This document shows positions 29,052 through 37,819 of a stretch of DNA of 51,009 bases, in pieces (position 1 is the first letter of the stretch; every line of letters starts with the position of its first letter). A program made the position numbers and the translations under genes. The DNA comes from Hydrotalea flava (GTDB lineage: Bacteria > Bacteroidota > Bacteroidia > Chitinophagales > Chitinophagaceae), in contig NZ_LUHG01000078.1 of assembly GCF_001623405.1 (NCBI RefSeq), positions 1 through 51,009 of the forward strand, in the 5' to 3' direction. The notes beneath the pieces are model-generated. The model did not search any database. It saw nothing but the letters and a program-made list of their open reading frames with translations, and was not told the origin of the DNA.

Positions 29052-29999
29052 ATGCTAAAAATTGTTTCCTTTTTGCCGGCCGCCACACAAATGATATATG
29101 ATATGGGCCTCGACCATATGCTCTATGGTATTACCTTCGAATGTCCTGAACCTGCCCTTTCTCAAAAACCCAAAGTGGTTCGCTGTGTTTTAGAAGACAA
29201 CCATTTAAGCAGCACTGAAATTGATACTATTTTTTCTGCTGCGAAAGCATCGGGAAAAAGCTTGTATTATGTGGATGAAGATTTACTGCAACAAATAGAA
29301 CCCGATATTATTTTTACACAGGATGTTTGTGAAGTATGTCAGATTGATACTGCCTGCACTGCCGCTGCCATTGCCCGATTGAAGAAGCAACCACAGTTAA
29401 TTGCCTTAACACCGCAAACACTGCAGGATGTGTATCAAACTGCCATCACTATTGCTACTGCCATAGGTAAAGAAGAAAAAGCATATCAGTACCTGGCACA
29501 ACTGCAACAAACCACAAACCATATTTTAGATAAACTTCGTCAGCACCAAATGCCGCTTAAAACCGTGGCATTGTTGGAATGGATACAACCCATTTATAAT
29601 TGCGGACATTGGATTCCTTACCAGATAGCCATGGCCGGTGGCATAGACATGCTCAGCCATCCCGGTGGCGATTCCATTGTTACCCCCTGGAGCAAAATTG
29701 TACGTTACAATCCGGAAATTATCATCATTGCACCCTGTGGCTTTTCCATTCATCGTGCAAAAGAAGAAATGCATCTATTCACTCAATTTCCGGAATGGAA
29801 TGGTTTAAAAGCAGTACAAAACCGGCAAGTTTATCTGGCCGATTTTGATTTGTTTACCCAACCCAGTGCTGGAACACTTGTTAACGGTATTGCCTTGCTG
29901 GCAGCATTATTTCATCCCCAATTGTTTCAGATTCCTGCATCATTGCAACATAAATATCTTCAGCTACATCCCCAAACCTTTGCTTATGCCACACCATGA
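29052..29999 (+). CDS. BtuF-like cobalamin-binding protein without a signal peptide
   Basis: This 315-residue protein is of the periplasmic-binding fold used by corrinoid and siderophore transporters (KIVSFLPAATQMIYDMGL at the N-terminus). It has no signal peptide: the fold begins at residue 2, so it is predicted to be cytoplasmic. A cysteine motif is present at C93-x2-C96-x5-C102 (DVCEVCQIDTAC); the CxxC part is a feature I associate with a subset of cobalamin-type homologues. It overlaps the next gene by 14 bases. No FecCD-type permease or ATPase accompanies it, so a non-transport role, such as corrinoid binding in the cytoplasm, deserves thought. Confidence 0.75.
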   Translation: MLKIVSFLPAATQMIYDMGLDHMLYGITFECPEPALSQKPKVVRCVLEDNHLSSTEIDTIFSAAKASGKSLYYVDEDLLQQIEPDIIFTQDVCEVCQIDTACTAAAIARLKKQPQLIALTPQTLQDVYQTAITIATAIGKEEKAYQYLAQLQQTTNHILDKLRQHQMPLKTVALLEWIQPIYNCGHWIPYQIAMAGGIDMLSHPGGDSIVTPWSKIVRYNPEIIIIAPCGFSIHRAKEEMHLFTQFPEWNGLKAVQNRQVYLADFDLFTQPSAGTLVNGIALLAALFHPQLFQIPASLQHKYLQLHPQTFAYATP

Positions 30000-30201
30000 A
30001 GAAAAATTATGCGCCCGCTGCCAGCAACCTTTTGAATGTAAAGTGGGCGATATAACTCATTGCCACTGCACTGAAATCACATTAACAGATGCGGAAAGAT
30101 CTTTCATTGAAAACCGTTACAGCGATTGCCTTTGTAAGGCATGTTTATTGGCACTAAAAAACAAATATATTTTATTTAAAGAAAAATATTTTTTACCATG
30201 A
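29986..30201 (+). CDS. Cysteine-rich CWC-type small protein
   Basis: The ATG at 29986 gives a 71-residue protein with eight cysteines (9, 12, 18, 26, 28, 48, 50, 53). The pattern CARCQQPFEC ... HCHC ... CLCKAC resembles the cysteine-rich CWC family, with His in place of the usual Trp. It probably binds zinc or another metal. It overlaps the BtuF-like gene by 14 bases and cobU by 4, so translation is likely coupled. Longer in-frame extensions upstream run through the BtuF-like gene and are rejected. Confidence 0.75.
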   Translation: MPHHEEKLCARCQQPFECKVGDITHCHCTEITLTDAERSFIENRYSDCLCKACLLALKNKYILFKEKYFLP

Positions 30202-30713
30202 TTATTTTAATAACCGGTGGAGCCAGGAGTGGCAAAAGTAATTATGCGCAAAACCTGGCATTAAATATGAGTAACAACCCGGTTTATGTTGCCACGGCTA
30301 AGGACTGGGGAGATGATTTCACCGAAAGAATTCAACACCATAAAAATAACAGAGGAAAAGAATGGATGAGTTATGAAGAAGAATTTGAAGTGAGCAAACT
30401 GCCTATTCAGGAAACAGTTGCAGTAATAGATTGCATTACGCTATGGCTTACCAATTTTTTTATCAAAAACCAAAACAATATTGATACAGCACTAATAGAA
30501 TTTAAAAAAGAAATAATAGCCATCCATCAAATGCCGGGTACTTTTATCATTGTAAGCAATGAAATTGGAATGGGTGTTCACGCAGAAACGACCATTGGCA
30601 GAAAATTCACAGATTTACAAGGCTGGGCTAACCAATTCGTTGCCTCACTGGCCGATAAAGTGATTTTTATGGTGAGTGGTATTCCTGTAATCATAAAAGA
30701 AACAAATCAATAA
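30198..30713 (+). CDS. cobU: Adenosylcobinamide kinase / adenosylcobinamide-phosphate guanylyltransferase
   Basis: CobU phosphorylates adenosylcobinamide and then transfers GMP to give adenosylcobinamide-GDP. The 171-residue protein starts MIILITGGARSGKSNYAQ, with the P-loop GGARSGKS. It carries DCITLWLTNFF and the C-terminal VSNEIGMGVHAET, then GRKFTDLQGWANQ. Length and motifs are complete. It overlaps both neighbours (4 bases before, 1 base after), which marks a tightly coupled operon. Confidence 0.94.
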   Translation: MIILITGGARSGKSNYAQNLALNMSNNPVYVATAKDWGDDFTERIQHHKNNRGKEWMSYEEEFEVSKLPIQETVAVIDCITLWLTNFFIKNQNNIDTALIEFKKEIIAIHQMPGTFIIVSNEIGMGVHAETTIGRKFTDLQGWANQFVASLADKVIFMVSGIPVIIKETNQ

Positions 30714-31456
30714 TGGCACATCTATCTGTTTTTAACTGGAGTGGCGGCAAAGACAGTGCATTGGCACTTTATAAAGTTTTTCAAAATACTGAATGGCAGG
30801 TTGGCGCATTACTTACCTCTGTAAATCAAACCTATAATCGGGTGTCTATGCACGGTGTTAGAAGTATATTATTAGAACAACAGGCCGCCGCCATTGGCAT
30901 ACCGTTGGTAAAATTATTACTGCCTGAACAACCTGATATGGATACCTATAACAGACTGCTCACCAATACCATGCAACAATTTAAAGCACAAGGGTATACC
31001 CACTCCATTTTTGGCGATATATTTTTAGAAGATCTGCGCAACTACAGGGAAGAAAAATTAGCAGCAGCCGGCTTTCAGGCACATTTCCCTTTATGGAAAC
31101 GCAACACTATTGAATTGGTGCATGAGTTTATTGATCTCGGCTTTCAATCTATTATCGTTTGCACAAAGGCAGAACTGTTAGATGAAAGTTTTGCAGGCAG
31201 AATCATTGATCATGATTTTCTGAAAGACCTTCCCGCAAATGTTGACCCATGTGGCGAAAACGGTGAATTCCACAGCTTCGTTTTCAATGGCCCTATTTTT
31301 AGGCAACCCATCCCGTTTACCATTGGCGAAAAAGTATTGCGGACATACAACGCACCTAACAATGCAAGTAACCCCTGTTCATCACAAAATCATCAACAAA
31401 ACCAGATGGGCTTTTGGTTCTGCGATTTAATTCCTGCTAACTATGGAACTATTTGA
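30713..31456 (+). CDS. ATP-pyrophosphatase, diphthine-ammonia ligase (DPH6)-like
   Basis: This 247-residue protein begins with the PP-loop FNWSGGKDSALALYKVF. Conserved DPH6-type segments follow: SVNQTYNRVSMHGVR, GDIFLEDLRNYREEKLA, and VDPCGENGEFHSFVFNGP near residue 180. The family adenylates a carboxylate and forms an amide. In eukaryotes and archaea this completes diphthamide, but bacteria do not make diphthamide, so another substrate is expected. It sits between cobU and bluB-cobT, overlapping both, which argues for a step in corrinoid metabolism. Confidence 0.85.
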   Translation: MAHLSVFNWSGGKDSALALYKVFQNTEWQVGALLTSVNQTYNRVSMHGVRSILLEQQAAAIGIPLVKLLLPEQPDMDTYNRLLTNTMQQFKAQGYTHSIFGDIFLEDLRNYREEKLAAAGFQAHFPLWKRNTIELVHEFIDLGFQSIIVCTKAELLDESFAGRIIDHDFLKDLPANVDPCGENGEFHSFVFNGPIFRQPIPFTIGEKVLRTYNAPNNASNPCSSQNHQQNQMGFWFCDLIPANYGTI

Positions 31457-33155
31457 TGTATTCAATAAAAGAAGAGATACCCGGCATTTTACCAATGATG
31501 TTGTTCCGGATATGATATTAAAAAAAGCACTGCGGGCAGCACACATGGCTCCATCTGTCGGATTAAGTGAAGCCACCAAATACTATTTGCTATTAGAGCA
31601 GCATATCAAGAATGCTATTCACGAACTATTTCAAAGCGAAAATCTAAAAGTGGAAGCAGAACTTTTACACAACACTGCTCTGTTACAACAGTACAAAAAA
31701 TTAAAACTGGAAGCAATTAAAGAATCGCCCGTTGGATTAATTATTACAACTGATTACAGTGTACTGGAAAAATTTACCATTGGCATTTCAGGCACTGCCG
31801 ATACCCTGCAATGGAGCAGTGTTTGTGCTTTACAAAACCTATGGTTATCATTAACTGAAGATGGATTTTCACTCGGTTGGGTATCTATTCTAAATTTTAC
31901 GGCATTTAAAAATTTACTGAATATACCGGCGCATGAATACCCATTGGGATATTTTTGTATTGGGAAACCGGCAACCGATTATGGACAACAACCCATGCTG
32001 CAAAAAGATGGCTGGAAGTCCAAATCAAAAAATTCGGAAGTAAAAGAAATTAAACAGTTATATCCTACTGCAAGTAATTCTGCAAACTTTCAATTCAGTA
32101 AAATTGCCGGAACAAACAATACTTTGCTCAAAGAAGCACTCATCAAAAAAATAAATGGCAAAACTAAACCCGTAGGTGCATTGGGTATGTTAGAAACCAT
32201 TGCAGTTAAAGTTGGATGTATACTGGAAACAACTGCTCCGGAAATAAAAAATCCGAACATGATTATTTTTGCAGCTGATCATGGTATTGCTACAACCGGA
32301 CTGGTAAATCCATATCCGCAGGTAGTTACGCAACAAATGGTTCGCAACTTTTTGCAAGGTGGTGCAGCCATTAATGTTTTTTGCAGGCAAAACAACTTAA
32401 AACTTACCATTGTTGATGCAGGTATCAATTGCATTTGGAAAAATGAAGATTTAGCATATCCCAATTTTACAGTGAGCAAAATAAATATGGGTACTAAAAA
32501 TTATTTGGAAATACCTGCAATGACCAAAGACGAGTTGGCAACCTGTTTACAAAAAGGGAGGGAGTATATTCTCCAACTAAAACAACAGCAATGCAATACA
32601 ATTGCCCTTGGCGAAATGGGTATTGGCAATAGTTCATCGGCAGCACTTATTATGCATGGCTTATTAAATATTCCTTTAGCAGCATGTGTGGGAAGAGGCA
32701 CTGGCACAAATAATGATCAATATCAAAAAAAATTGAGGGTATTGGAAAAAGTGGCACATCAATACCACCTCCATAATAACAATATCGACCCTTTACAACT
32801 TTTACAACTAATTGGCGGATTTGAAATTGCCATGTTAACAGGCGCTTACTTGCAGGCGGCTGCAGAAAAAATGGTGACTATTGCTGATGGATTTATTACA
32901 ACAGCAGCATTACTTGTAGCAAAAAAATTACAGCCAAATGTTACAGACTATTGCATTGCATCACATCTTAGCAACGAAAAAGGTCATCAGCAAATGTTAG
33001 CCTATCTGCAATTACAACCTTTGTTGCAATTAGATTTACGTTTAGGAGAGGGAACCGGTGCAGCATTAGCCCTTCCCTTAATCCAATCGGCTATTGCTAT
33101 GCTGAATGAAATGAATGATACCGATTCCTTTCAAATCAACGGGCCTTCCAACTAA
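31443..33155 (+). CDS. Fused dimethylbenzimidazole synthase BluB and nicotinate-nucleotide:DMB phosphoribosyltransferase CobT
   Basis: This 570-residue protein joins two enzymes. Residues 1 to about 200 are a BluB-type flavin-destructase domain (KRRDTRHF, HMAPSVGLSEA, DTLQWSSVCALQNLW, LGWVSIL), which makes 5,6-dimethylbenzimidazole from reduced FMN. Residues about 215 to 565 are CobT (FAADHGIATTGLVNPYPQ, GEMGIGNSSSAA, and GEGTGAALALP with the catalytic-type Glu536), which activates the base to alpha-ribazole phosphate. No stop or frameshift separates them. Fusing consecutive steps fits direct transfer of the product. Confidence 0.92.
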   Translation: MELFDVFNKRRDTRHFTNDVVPDMILKKALRAAHMAPSVGLSEATKYYLLLEQHIKNAIHELFQSENLKVEAELLHNTALLQQYKKLKLEAIKESPVGLIITTDYSVLEKFTIGISGTADTLQWSSVCALQNLWLSLTEDGFSLGWVSILNFTAFKNLLNIPAHEYPLGYFCIGKPATDYGQQPMLQKDGWKSKSKNSEVKEIKQLYPTASNSANFQFSKIAGTNNTLLKEALIKKINGKTKPVGALGMLETIAVKVGCILETTAPEIKNPNMIIFAADHGIATTGLVNPYPQVVTQQMVRNFLQGGAAINVFCRQNNLKLTIVDAGINCIWKNEDLAYPNFTVSKINMGTKNYLEIPAMTKDELATCLQKGREYILQLKQQQCNTIALGEMGIGNSSSAALIMHGLLNIPLAACVGRGTGTNNDQYQKKLRVLEKVAHQYHLHNNNIDPLQLLQLIGGFEIAMLTGAYLQAAAEKMVTIADGFITTAALLVAKKLQPNVTDYCIASHLSNEKGHQQMLAYLQLQPLLQLDLRLGEGTGAALALPLIQSAIAMLNEMNDTDSFQINGPSN

Positions 33156-33177
33156 ATTAAATTTTTTATTCGTCTAC

Positions 33178-33954
33178 ATGAAAAAACAGATACAACTTTT
33201 TTTTACTGCCTTAATGTTTTTTACCCGATTACCGGTTCCAAAAAATATTAACCACAACCAAAATTTACTGCAACAGTCAGCTCGCTATTTTACCTGGGTG
33301 GGACTTTTGGTTGGTTGCATTACGGCAACTGCATATTATGTTTTCAGCCTGCTGCTGTCTGCACATCTTGCCATTGCTTTTTCTATGTTAACAGGTATTG
33401 TAACCACAGGTGCTTTTCATGAAGACGGCTTTGCAGATTGCTGTGATGCATTTGGCGGAGGCTGGACAAAAGAAAAAATTTTACAAATTATGAAAGACAG
33501 CAGGCTGGGTACTTTTGGAGTAACCGGCTTAACAGGAATATTGGCATTGAAGTATCTGCTATTGGTTGAAATCAACCCACAAATTCATAGCAAATACTTT
33601 TTACTGCTTTTTCCATGCGCACATGCTGCCAGCAGGTTTATGGCCATTGTTATCATGCAAACAAGTAGTTATGTACAGGATACAGATACCAGTAAATCAA
33701 AACCATTGGCTAATAGAAAATTAACCGTTATTGAAATAGCAATTGCTATTGCAGGATCCCTAATTCCATTTTGTTTTCTTCCCGGCATTTGGCTTGTTGC
33801 ATTAGTGCCCATGTTATTGGTAACATGGCGGGCTGACAAATATTTTAAAAAATGGATAGGCGGTTATACAGGCGATTGTTTGGGTGCCATACAACAGGTT
33901 TCTGAAGTTGTTCTTTATATTACCCTATTGTTGATACTCAATCACCTGCATTAA
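33178..33954 (+). CDS. cobS: Adenosylcobinamide-GDP ribazoletransferase
   Basis: CobS joins adenosylcobinamide-GDP to alpha-ribazole (phosphate) in the membrane. The ATG at 33178 gives MKKQIQLFFTALMFFTRLPVP, the usual family start, and 258 residues. The earlier ATG would overlap the previous gene and add an unrelated leader. The signature HEDGFADCCDAFGGGW followed by IMKDSRLGTFGVTGL is intact, and the rest has several membrane helices. Confidence 0.93.
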   Translation: MKKQIQLFFTALMFFTRLPVPKNINHNQNLLQQSARYFTWVGLLVGCITATAYYVFSLLLSAHLAIAFSMLTGIVTTGAFHEDGFADCCDAFGGGWTKEKILQIMKDSRLGTFGVTGLTGILALKYLLLVEINPQIHSKYFLLLFPCAHAASRFMAIVIMQTSSYVQDTDTSKSKPLANRKLTVIEIAIAIAGSLIPFCFLPGIWLVALVPMLLVTWRADKYFKKWIGGYTGDCLGAIQQVSEVVLYITLLLILNHLH

Positions 33955-33963
33955 ATATACAAA

Positions 33964-34551
33964 ATGATCCTTTATTTAATTCGGCATACTACACCTTCCA
34001 TTCCAAAAGGAACCTGTTACGGCCAAAGTGATATTGAAGTAGCGCATACTTTTGCTAAAGAAGCTGCAACCCTTGCAAAATGTATTCCGCCACTTGCTTT
34101 TCAGGTATACTGCAGCCCCTTAAAACGCTGCAAATTATTAGCTAAAAAACTGTTTCCGAATGCTCCTGTTCAATACATATCTGAATTAATGGAAATAAAC
34201 TGTGGCCAATGGGAAATGAAACTGTGGAATGATATCCCAAAGGAAGAACTCAATACCTGGATGTTCGATTTTGTAAATTGTCCTTTCCCAAATGGTGAAA
34301 GTTATATACAGTTCCATGAAAGAATATCGAAATGTTTTCTGAATATTACATCCAACCCAAACCATCCTTTGGCCATCATTACCCATGGTGGGGTTATCAG
34401 AAGTATTTTATGCTATGTTACCCAAACACCCCTGCAAAAATCATTCGAAGTTTTTAACATACCCTATGGTTGCATCATTCAACTTACATTACAAAACAAT
34501 CAATGCAACTGGAAATATTGTTACAATCCACAACCGGCCACAACCTTATGA
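33964..34551 (+). CDS. cobC: Alpha-ribazole phosphatase-type histidine phosphatase
   Basis: This 195-residue protein has the histidine phosphatase fold with the catalytic LIRHTTPSIPKGTCYGQSD near the N-terminus and AIITHGGVIRSIL near the C-terminus. RHT replaces the more general RHG, as is common in CobC. It removes phosphate from alpha-ribazole phosphate or cobalamin phosphate and is the last gene of the cobalamin run, 9 bases after cobS. Confidence 0.88.
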   Translation: MILYLIRHTTPSIPKGTCYGQSDIEVAHTFAKEAATLAKCIPPLAFQVYCSPLKRCKLLAKKLFPNAPVQYISELMEINCGQWEMKLWNDIPKEELNTWMFDFVNCPFPNGESYIQFHERISKCFLNITSNPNHPLAIITHGGVIRSILCYVTQTPLQKSFEVFNIPYGCIIQLTLQNNQCNWKYCYNPQPATTL

Positions 34552-34589
34552 ATCATTTTTTGATTGTACCTTAGCAAAAACCTAAATGA

Positions 34590-35168
34590 ATGACAATTCA
34601 TTTCGACCAGCTTATTACCGTAACCTTTACCCTGTTTGCGGTGATTGATATTGTAGGCTCCATCCCACTGCTCATTTCTTTAAAAGAGAAAATGGGCGAT
34701 ATTCGTTCCTCCAAAGCCACGCTGGTTTCCGGCGGCTTAATGATTTTGTTTTTATTGGTGGGGCAACAATTTTTATCTATACTTGGTTTAGATATCCGCT
34801 CCTTCGCCGTTGGTGGTTCTATCGTTATCTTTTTATTAGGTTTGGAAATGGTACTGGGGCACGAAATATTTAAAGGCGATGCCGATGCGGCCTCAGGCAC
34901 CGTGGTTCCCATAGCCTTCCCCATTATTGCCGGCAGCGGTACACTTACTACCATCATGTCGCTCAAAGCCAACTTCCAACAGGGTTATATTTTAGCAGGC
35001 ATTCTCATTAATCTCGTTATTGTTTACATTGTACTCAAGTCACTGAAATGGATAGAACATGCCCTCGGTAAAGCAGGCTTACTGGCCGTTCGAAAGTTTT
35101 TTGGCGTGATATTATTAGCCATTGCCGTAAAAATATTCAGCAGCAATATTGGGGCATTTGGCAAATAA
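34590..35168 (+). CDS. MarC family integral membrane protein
   Basis: This 192-residue protein has six predicted helices and the family pattern FAVIDIVGSIPLLISL in helix 1, RSFAVGGSIVIFLLGLEM in the middle and PIIAGSGTLTTIM later. The substrate of MarC proteins is not known. It follows cobC by 38 bases on the same strand, but no functional link to cobalamin is evident. Confidence 0.9.
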   Translation: MTIHFDQLITVTFTLFAVIDIVGSIPLLISLKEKMGDIRSSKATLVSGGLMILFLLVGQQFLSILGLDIRSFAVGGSIVIFLLGLEMVLGHEIFKGDADAASGTVVPIAFPIIAGSGTLTTIMSLKANFQQGYILAGILINLVIVYIVLKSLKWIEHALGKAGLLAVRKFFGVILLAIAVKIFSSNIGAFGK

Positions 35169-35328
35169 TCATTTTGTTACCGGCTGCTGCACCACTATTC
35201 AGCTTCCGTTGCGTCGCACACTTGTACGTTCGGTTCATTAGGCGGCTTTGGGTATCGCCGAAACAGTTTATCAGAATTATTGACATTTCAATAGCCGAAA
35301 CATTTATTTTTGCGCCCGAACAACTACC

Positions 35329-35400
35329 GGCCTCGTAGTACAATGGATAGTATAAGAGTTTCCGAAGCTCCAGATCCAGGTTCGATTCCTGGCGAGGCCA
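35329..35400 (+). tRNA. tRNA-Arg (anticodon CCG)
   Basis: A full cloverleaf can be drawn. The acceptor stem is GGCCTCG / CGAGGCC with discriminator A. The anticodon loop TTCCGAA holds CCG. The T arm is CCAGG-TTCGATT-CCTGG. The 3' CCA is not encoded (the sequence continues CAC), as is usual in many Bacteroidota tRNAs. It reads the arginine codon CGG. It lies in a 305-base space between marC and the minus-strand YncE-like gene; the bases on either side hold no convincing gene. Confidence 0.95.
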
Positions 35401-35473
35401 CACTTCCCCACATCCCGCAATTCCTGTAACCTGTACTGCTGCGGTTTCCTTAATCCATTTACAAAACAGCTAT

Positions 35474-36496
35474 TTAATCGTGTACTATCTTTAACACCTG
35501 AAAAGAGCCGGGTATCATTTTCGGCCTGCCTTTTTCACCGGGCTGCATGGGTTCAAAATTGGCCGTAGGCATATAAATGGTATGTGTGCTTTCATCTATA
35601 CAACTGGTTCTGGCCCCGCGCTTGGTGGGTACATTTTCAACCACTTCAAATTTATCTTTCGAAACTTCTTTTATCACCGTCATTGTACCTACCCCATTCG
35701 ATGTGCAGATATAATGCAAAGCCGGGTCTATCACTACCCCATCACATCCTTCCTCAATGGGTAAATCAGCTACTATTTTACCGTTATTGGCATCTACTAC
35801 CATTAACTTTTTTTCACATCCGGCAAATAAACGGTTGGTATGGGTATCTATCACCAAACCCGTGGGTGATTCACCCGGGGCAATTGACCAATGTGCCAAT
35901 ACCGTCATCTTATTGATATCAATCACTACTATCTCACTTTTATCTTCAATGTTTACATATATTTTACCTTGGCCATTACTCACGGCAGTTTCGGGTTTGC
36001 CCCCAACGGCTATGGTACCCACCACTTTATCAGTGGCCGGGTCTATCACCGACAAATCTTTACTTCTGCCATTGCAGGTAATAATTTTTTTGGAATAGGT
36101 GTCATAAAAAATGGCATCCGGATTTTCACCGGTAGCTATTTGGCCAATTACCTGATTCGTAGCGGTTTTAAATACACTAACATTATGACTGCCTCCATTA
36201 CTGGTGTATCCTTTCCCTAAAGCGGGTACCAATGCAATACCATGCACGCCTTTGGTATTGGGTATAACACCCAATGAATCGCCGGTGTTTTTGTCGAGAA
36301 TATTGACTTGTGTACCATGCGATACGTACAATTTATTAGAGGCTGGATCAACGGCAATATAATCCCACCAACCCGGGCTGGCAATCTTATACTCGCCGCT
36401 AAGATGATAACCCGACTGGGCTGTGCTAATTTGTGTGGTGATGATACTTACCAATAACAGGCAAGCAGCAATGGTTATTGATTTCATTGTATACAT
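35474..36496 (-). CDS. YncE-type beta-propeller protein
   Basis: This 340-residue secreted protein has a signal peptide (ending ISTAQS). It has repeats of the form 'VxVxDxATxxVxGxIxVGxxPxxxV' (for example LSVIDPATDKVVGTIAVGG), giving a seven-bladed propeller. A final repeat lies near IYMPTANFEPMQPG. YncE-family proteins are periplasmic or extracellular and of uncertain function, often near metal or redox genes. An ATG at 36487 would also serve as the start. It is a single gene between the tRNA and the carotenoid cluster. Confidence 0.85.
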   Translation of the reverse strand: MYTMKSITIAACLLLVSIITTQISTAQSGYHLSGEYKIASPGWWDYIAVDPASNKLYVSHGTQVNILDKNTGDSLGVIPNTKGVHGIALVPALGKGYTSNGGSHNVSVFKTATNQVIGQIATGENPDAIFYDTYSKKIITCNGRSKDLSVIDPATDKVVGTIAVGGKPETAVSNGQGKIYVNIEDKSEIVVIDINKMTVLAHWSIAPGESPTGLVIDTHTNRLFAGCEKKLMVVDANNGKIVADLPIEEGCDGVVIDPALHYICTSNGVGTMTVIKEVSKDKFEVVENVPTKRGARTSCIDESTHTIYMPTANFEPMQPGEKGRPKMIPGSFQVLKIVHD

Positions 36497-36646
36497 TTTT
36501 TATGATAATAATCTAGTTATGTTTTTATTGTATGTAAATCGGTAGTAGGTAAACAGCTTTCACGCTAATAAAACCATCTAATAAACCTATGCACCTATTC
36601 TGTAGCAAATCTGTAGTTGTAATACCCTTATTGCGCCATCATGGGC

Positions 36647-37813
36647 TTATTTTCTAAACAATGCGGTATGCAGGGCAGCCGGTAAAAATACCCGCATAGG
36701 TACACTGCGCATAATTTGGAGGTCTTCCCGCAAACTGCTTTCATTATTTAAAAACCGAAGTATGGTGGCAGGTGTATTTTGTTTAAAAATAGCAGCAAAT
36801 ACTTCATGGCCGGGTAATAGTTGTTCTTGCAAAACACGTAATAACACTTTATCAAACCATCTGAATTTTTGCTGCTGTAAAGTAATACCCTGTTTTTTAG
36901 GCTCCCCAAACACCAGCAAACTGTTTACAATGGCTTCTGTTTGTTGTTGTATAAAATAAAAAGCATAACCGCTGCTGCCTTTTGCTTGTCCCCCTGCAAT
37001 TCCTATGGGTATTATATTCCCATCCCTGGCTTGAAAATGATAATTGGTCATGGGTATTTTTCCAAATTCTTCATGCAATACCTCATACGTAGGATCAATC
37101 CCATATTTTTCCAGCATATAATCATCAATGGCAGCATCATAGCTTTCTGGCGCTAAAAGCTGTTCGGTAAATAAAGTGTATTCTACCAATGCGGTATTTG
37201 CAGTAAATGGCAATACATACATAAATGTGGTGCCGTTATGCTGACTCACCGTAAAATCCATGAAAGTGGCTTTTTCAGCATCAAAAACAGGCGTTGTTGT
37301 TTGAATAATTTTACCCTTAAAATGCTGCCACAAAAAATAACCTTTAAAACCCGGCGGCGGCAGTTGGGTTGCATGAACAATGCTATTGAACATAAAGGTA
37401 GCGCTAAATACCCCTTTATCAGTCTCCACCACTACACCCTGTGCCGTATTACGCCAATGTTTTACCGTTGCCTGTAAAAAATGTACATTGTTGTATGATG
37501 CGCTATGGCTATGTACATAATCATAAAAATCAATACCCCTAATCATTTTGTATTGAAATGGAGCTATTGAAAAAGTTCTATCTGTTTCGGGTGCCACAAA
37601 ACGCAGTTGCTGCCAACGGTGGTGTACAATGGGCTCAAATAAACCCGTACCTGATTCCCAAAAACACCAGGTACGATCGTTGCTTTTTTTGGTATTTTTA
37701 TCAATCACCAGTATTTTTTTTTGTTGCAGGTTAGGTTCCTGCAACAGGCGCATCAATAAACTTAAGCCGGCACATCCTGCGCCGGTAATGATATAGTCGA
37801 ATGACGATGGCAA
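36647..37813 (-). CDS. crtY: Lycopene beta-cyclase
   Basis: CrtY cyclises lycopene ends to beta-rings. The 388-residue flavoprotein has the dinucleotide-binding start DYIITGAGCAGLSLLMRLL, then KSNDRTWCFWE, both typical of the CrtY/lycopene cyclase family. Later motifs are TFMDFTVSQ and IPIGIAGGQAKGSSGYAF. It is the last gene of the carotenoid run and is 6 bases after crtZ. In the presence of CruF and CrtD homologues it may cyclise only one end. Confidence 0.9.
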   Translation of the reverse strand: MPSSFDYIITGAGCAGLSLLMRLLQEPNLQQKKILVIDKNTKKSNDRTWCFWESGTGLFEPIVHHRWQQLRFVAPETDRTFSIAPFQYKMIRGIDFYDYVHSHSASYNNVHFLQATVKHWRNTAQGVVVETDKGVFSATFMFNSIVHATQLPPPGFKGYFLWQHFKGKIIQTTTPVFDAEKATFMDFTVSQHNGTTFMYVLPFTANTALVEYTLFTEQLLAPESYDAAIDDYMLEKYGIDPTYEVLHEEFGKIPMTNYHFQARDGNIIPIGIAGGQAKGSSGYAFYFIQQQTEAIVNSLLVFGEPKKQGITLQQQKFRWFDKVLLRVLQEQLLPGHEVFAAIFKQNTPATILRFLNNESSLREDLQIMRSVPMRVFLPAALHTALFRK

Positions 37814-37819
37814 ATATTT

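Noticed and set aside
35169-35328. Possible small gene or structured element between marC and tRNA-Arg
   Set aside because: No frame with a motif and no long stem was found; the only supported feature in the space is the tRNA.
35582-36220. Several overlapping plus-strand frames opposite the YncE-like gene
   Set aside because: They are antisense shadows of a beta-propeller gene with regular repeats and a signal peptide.
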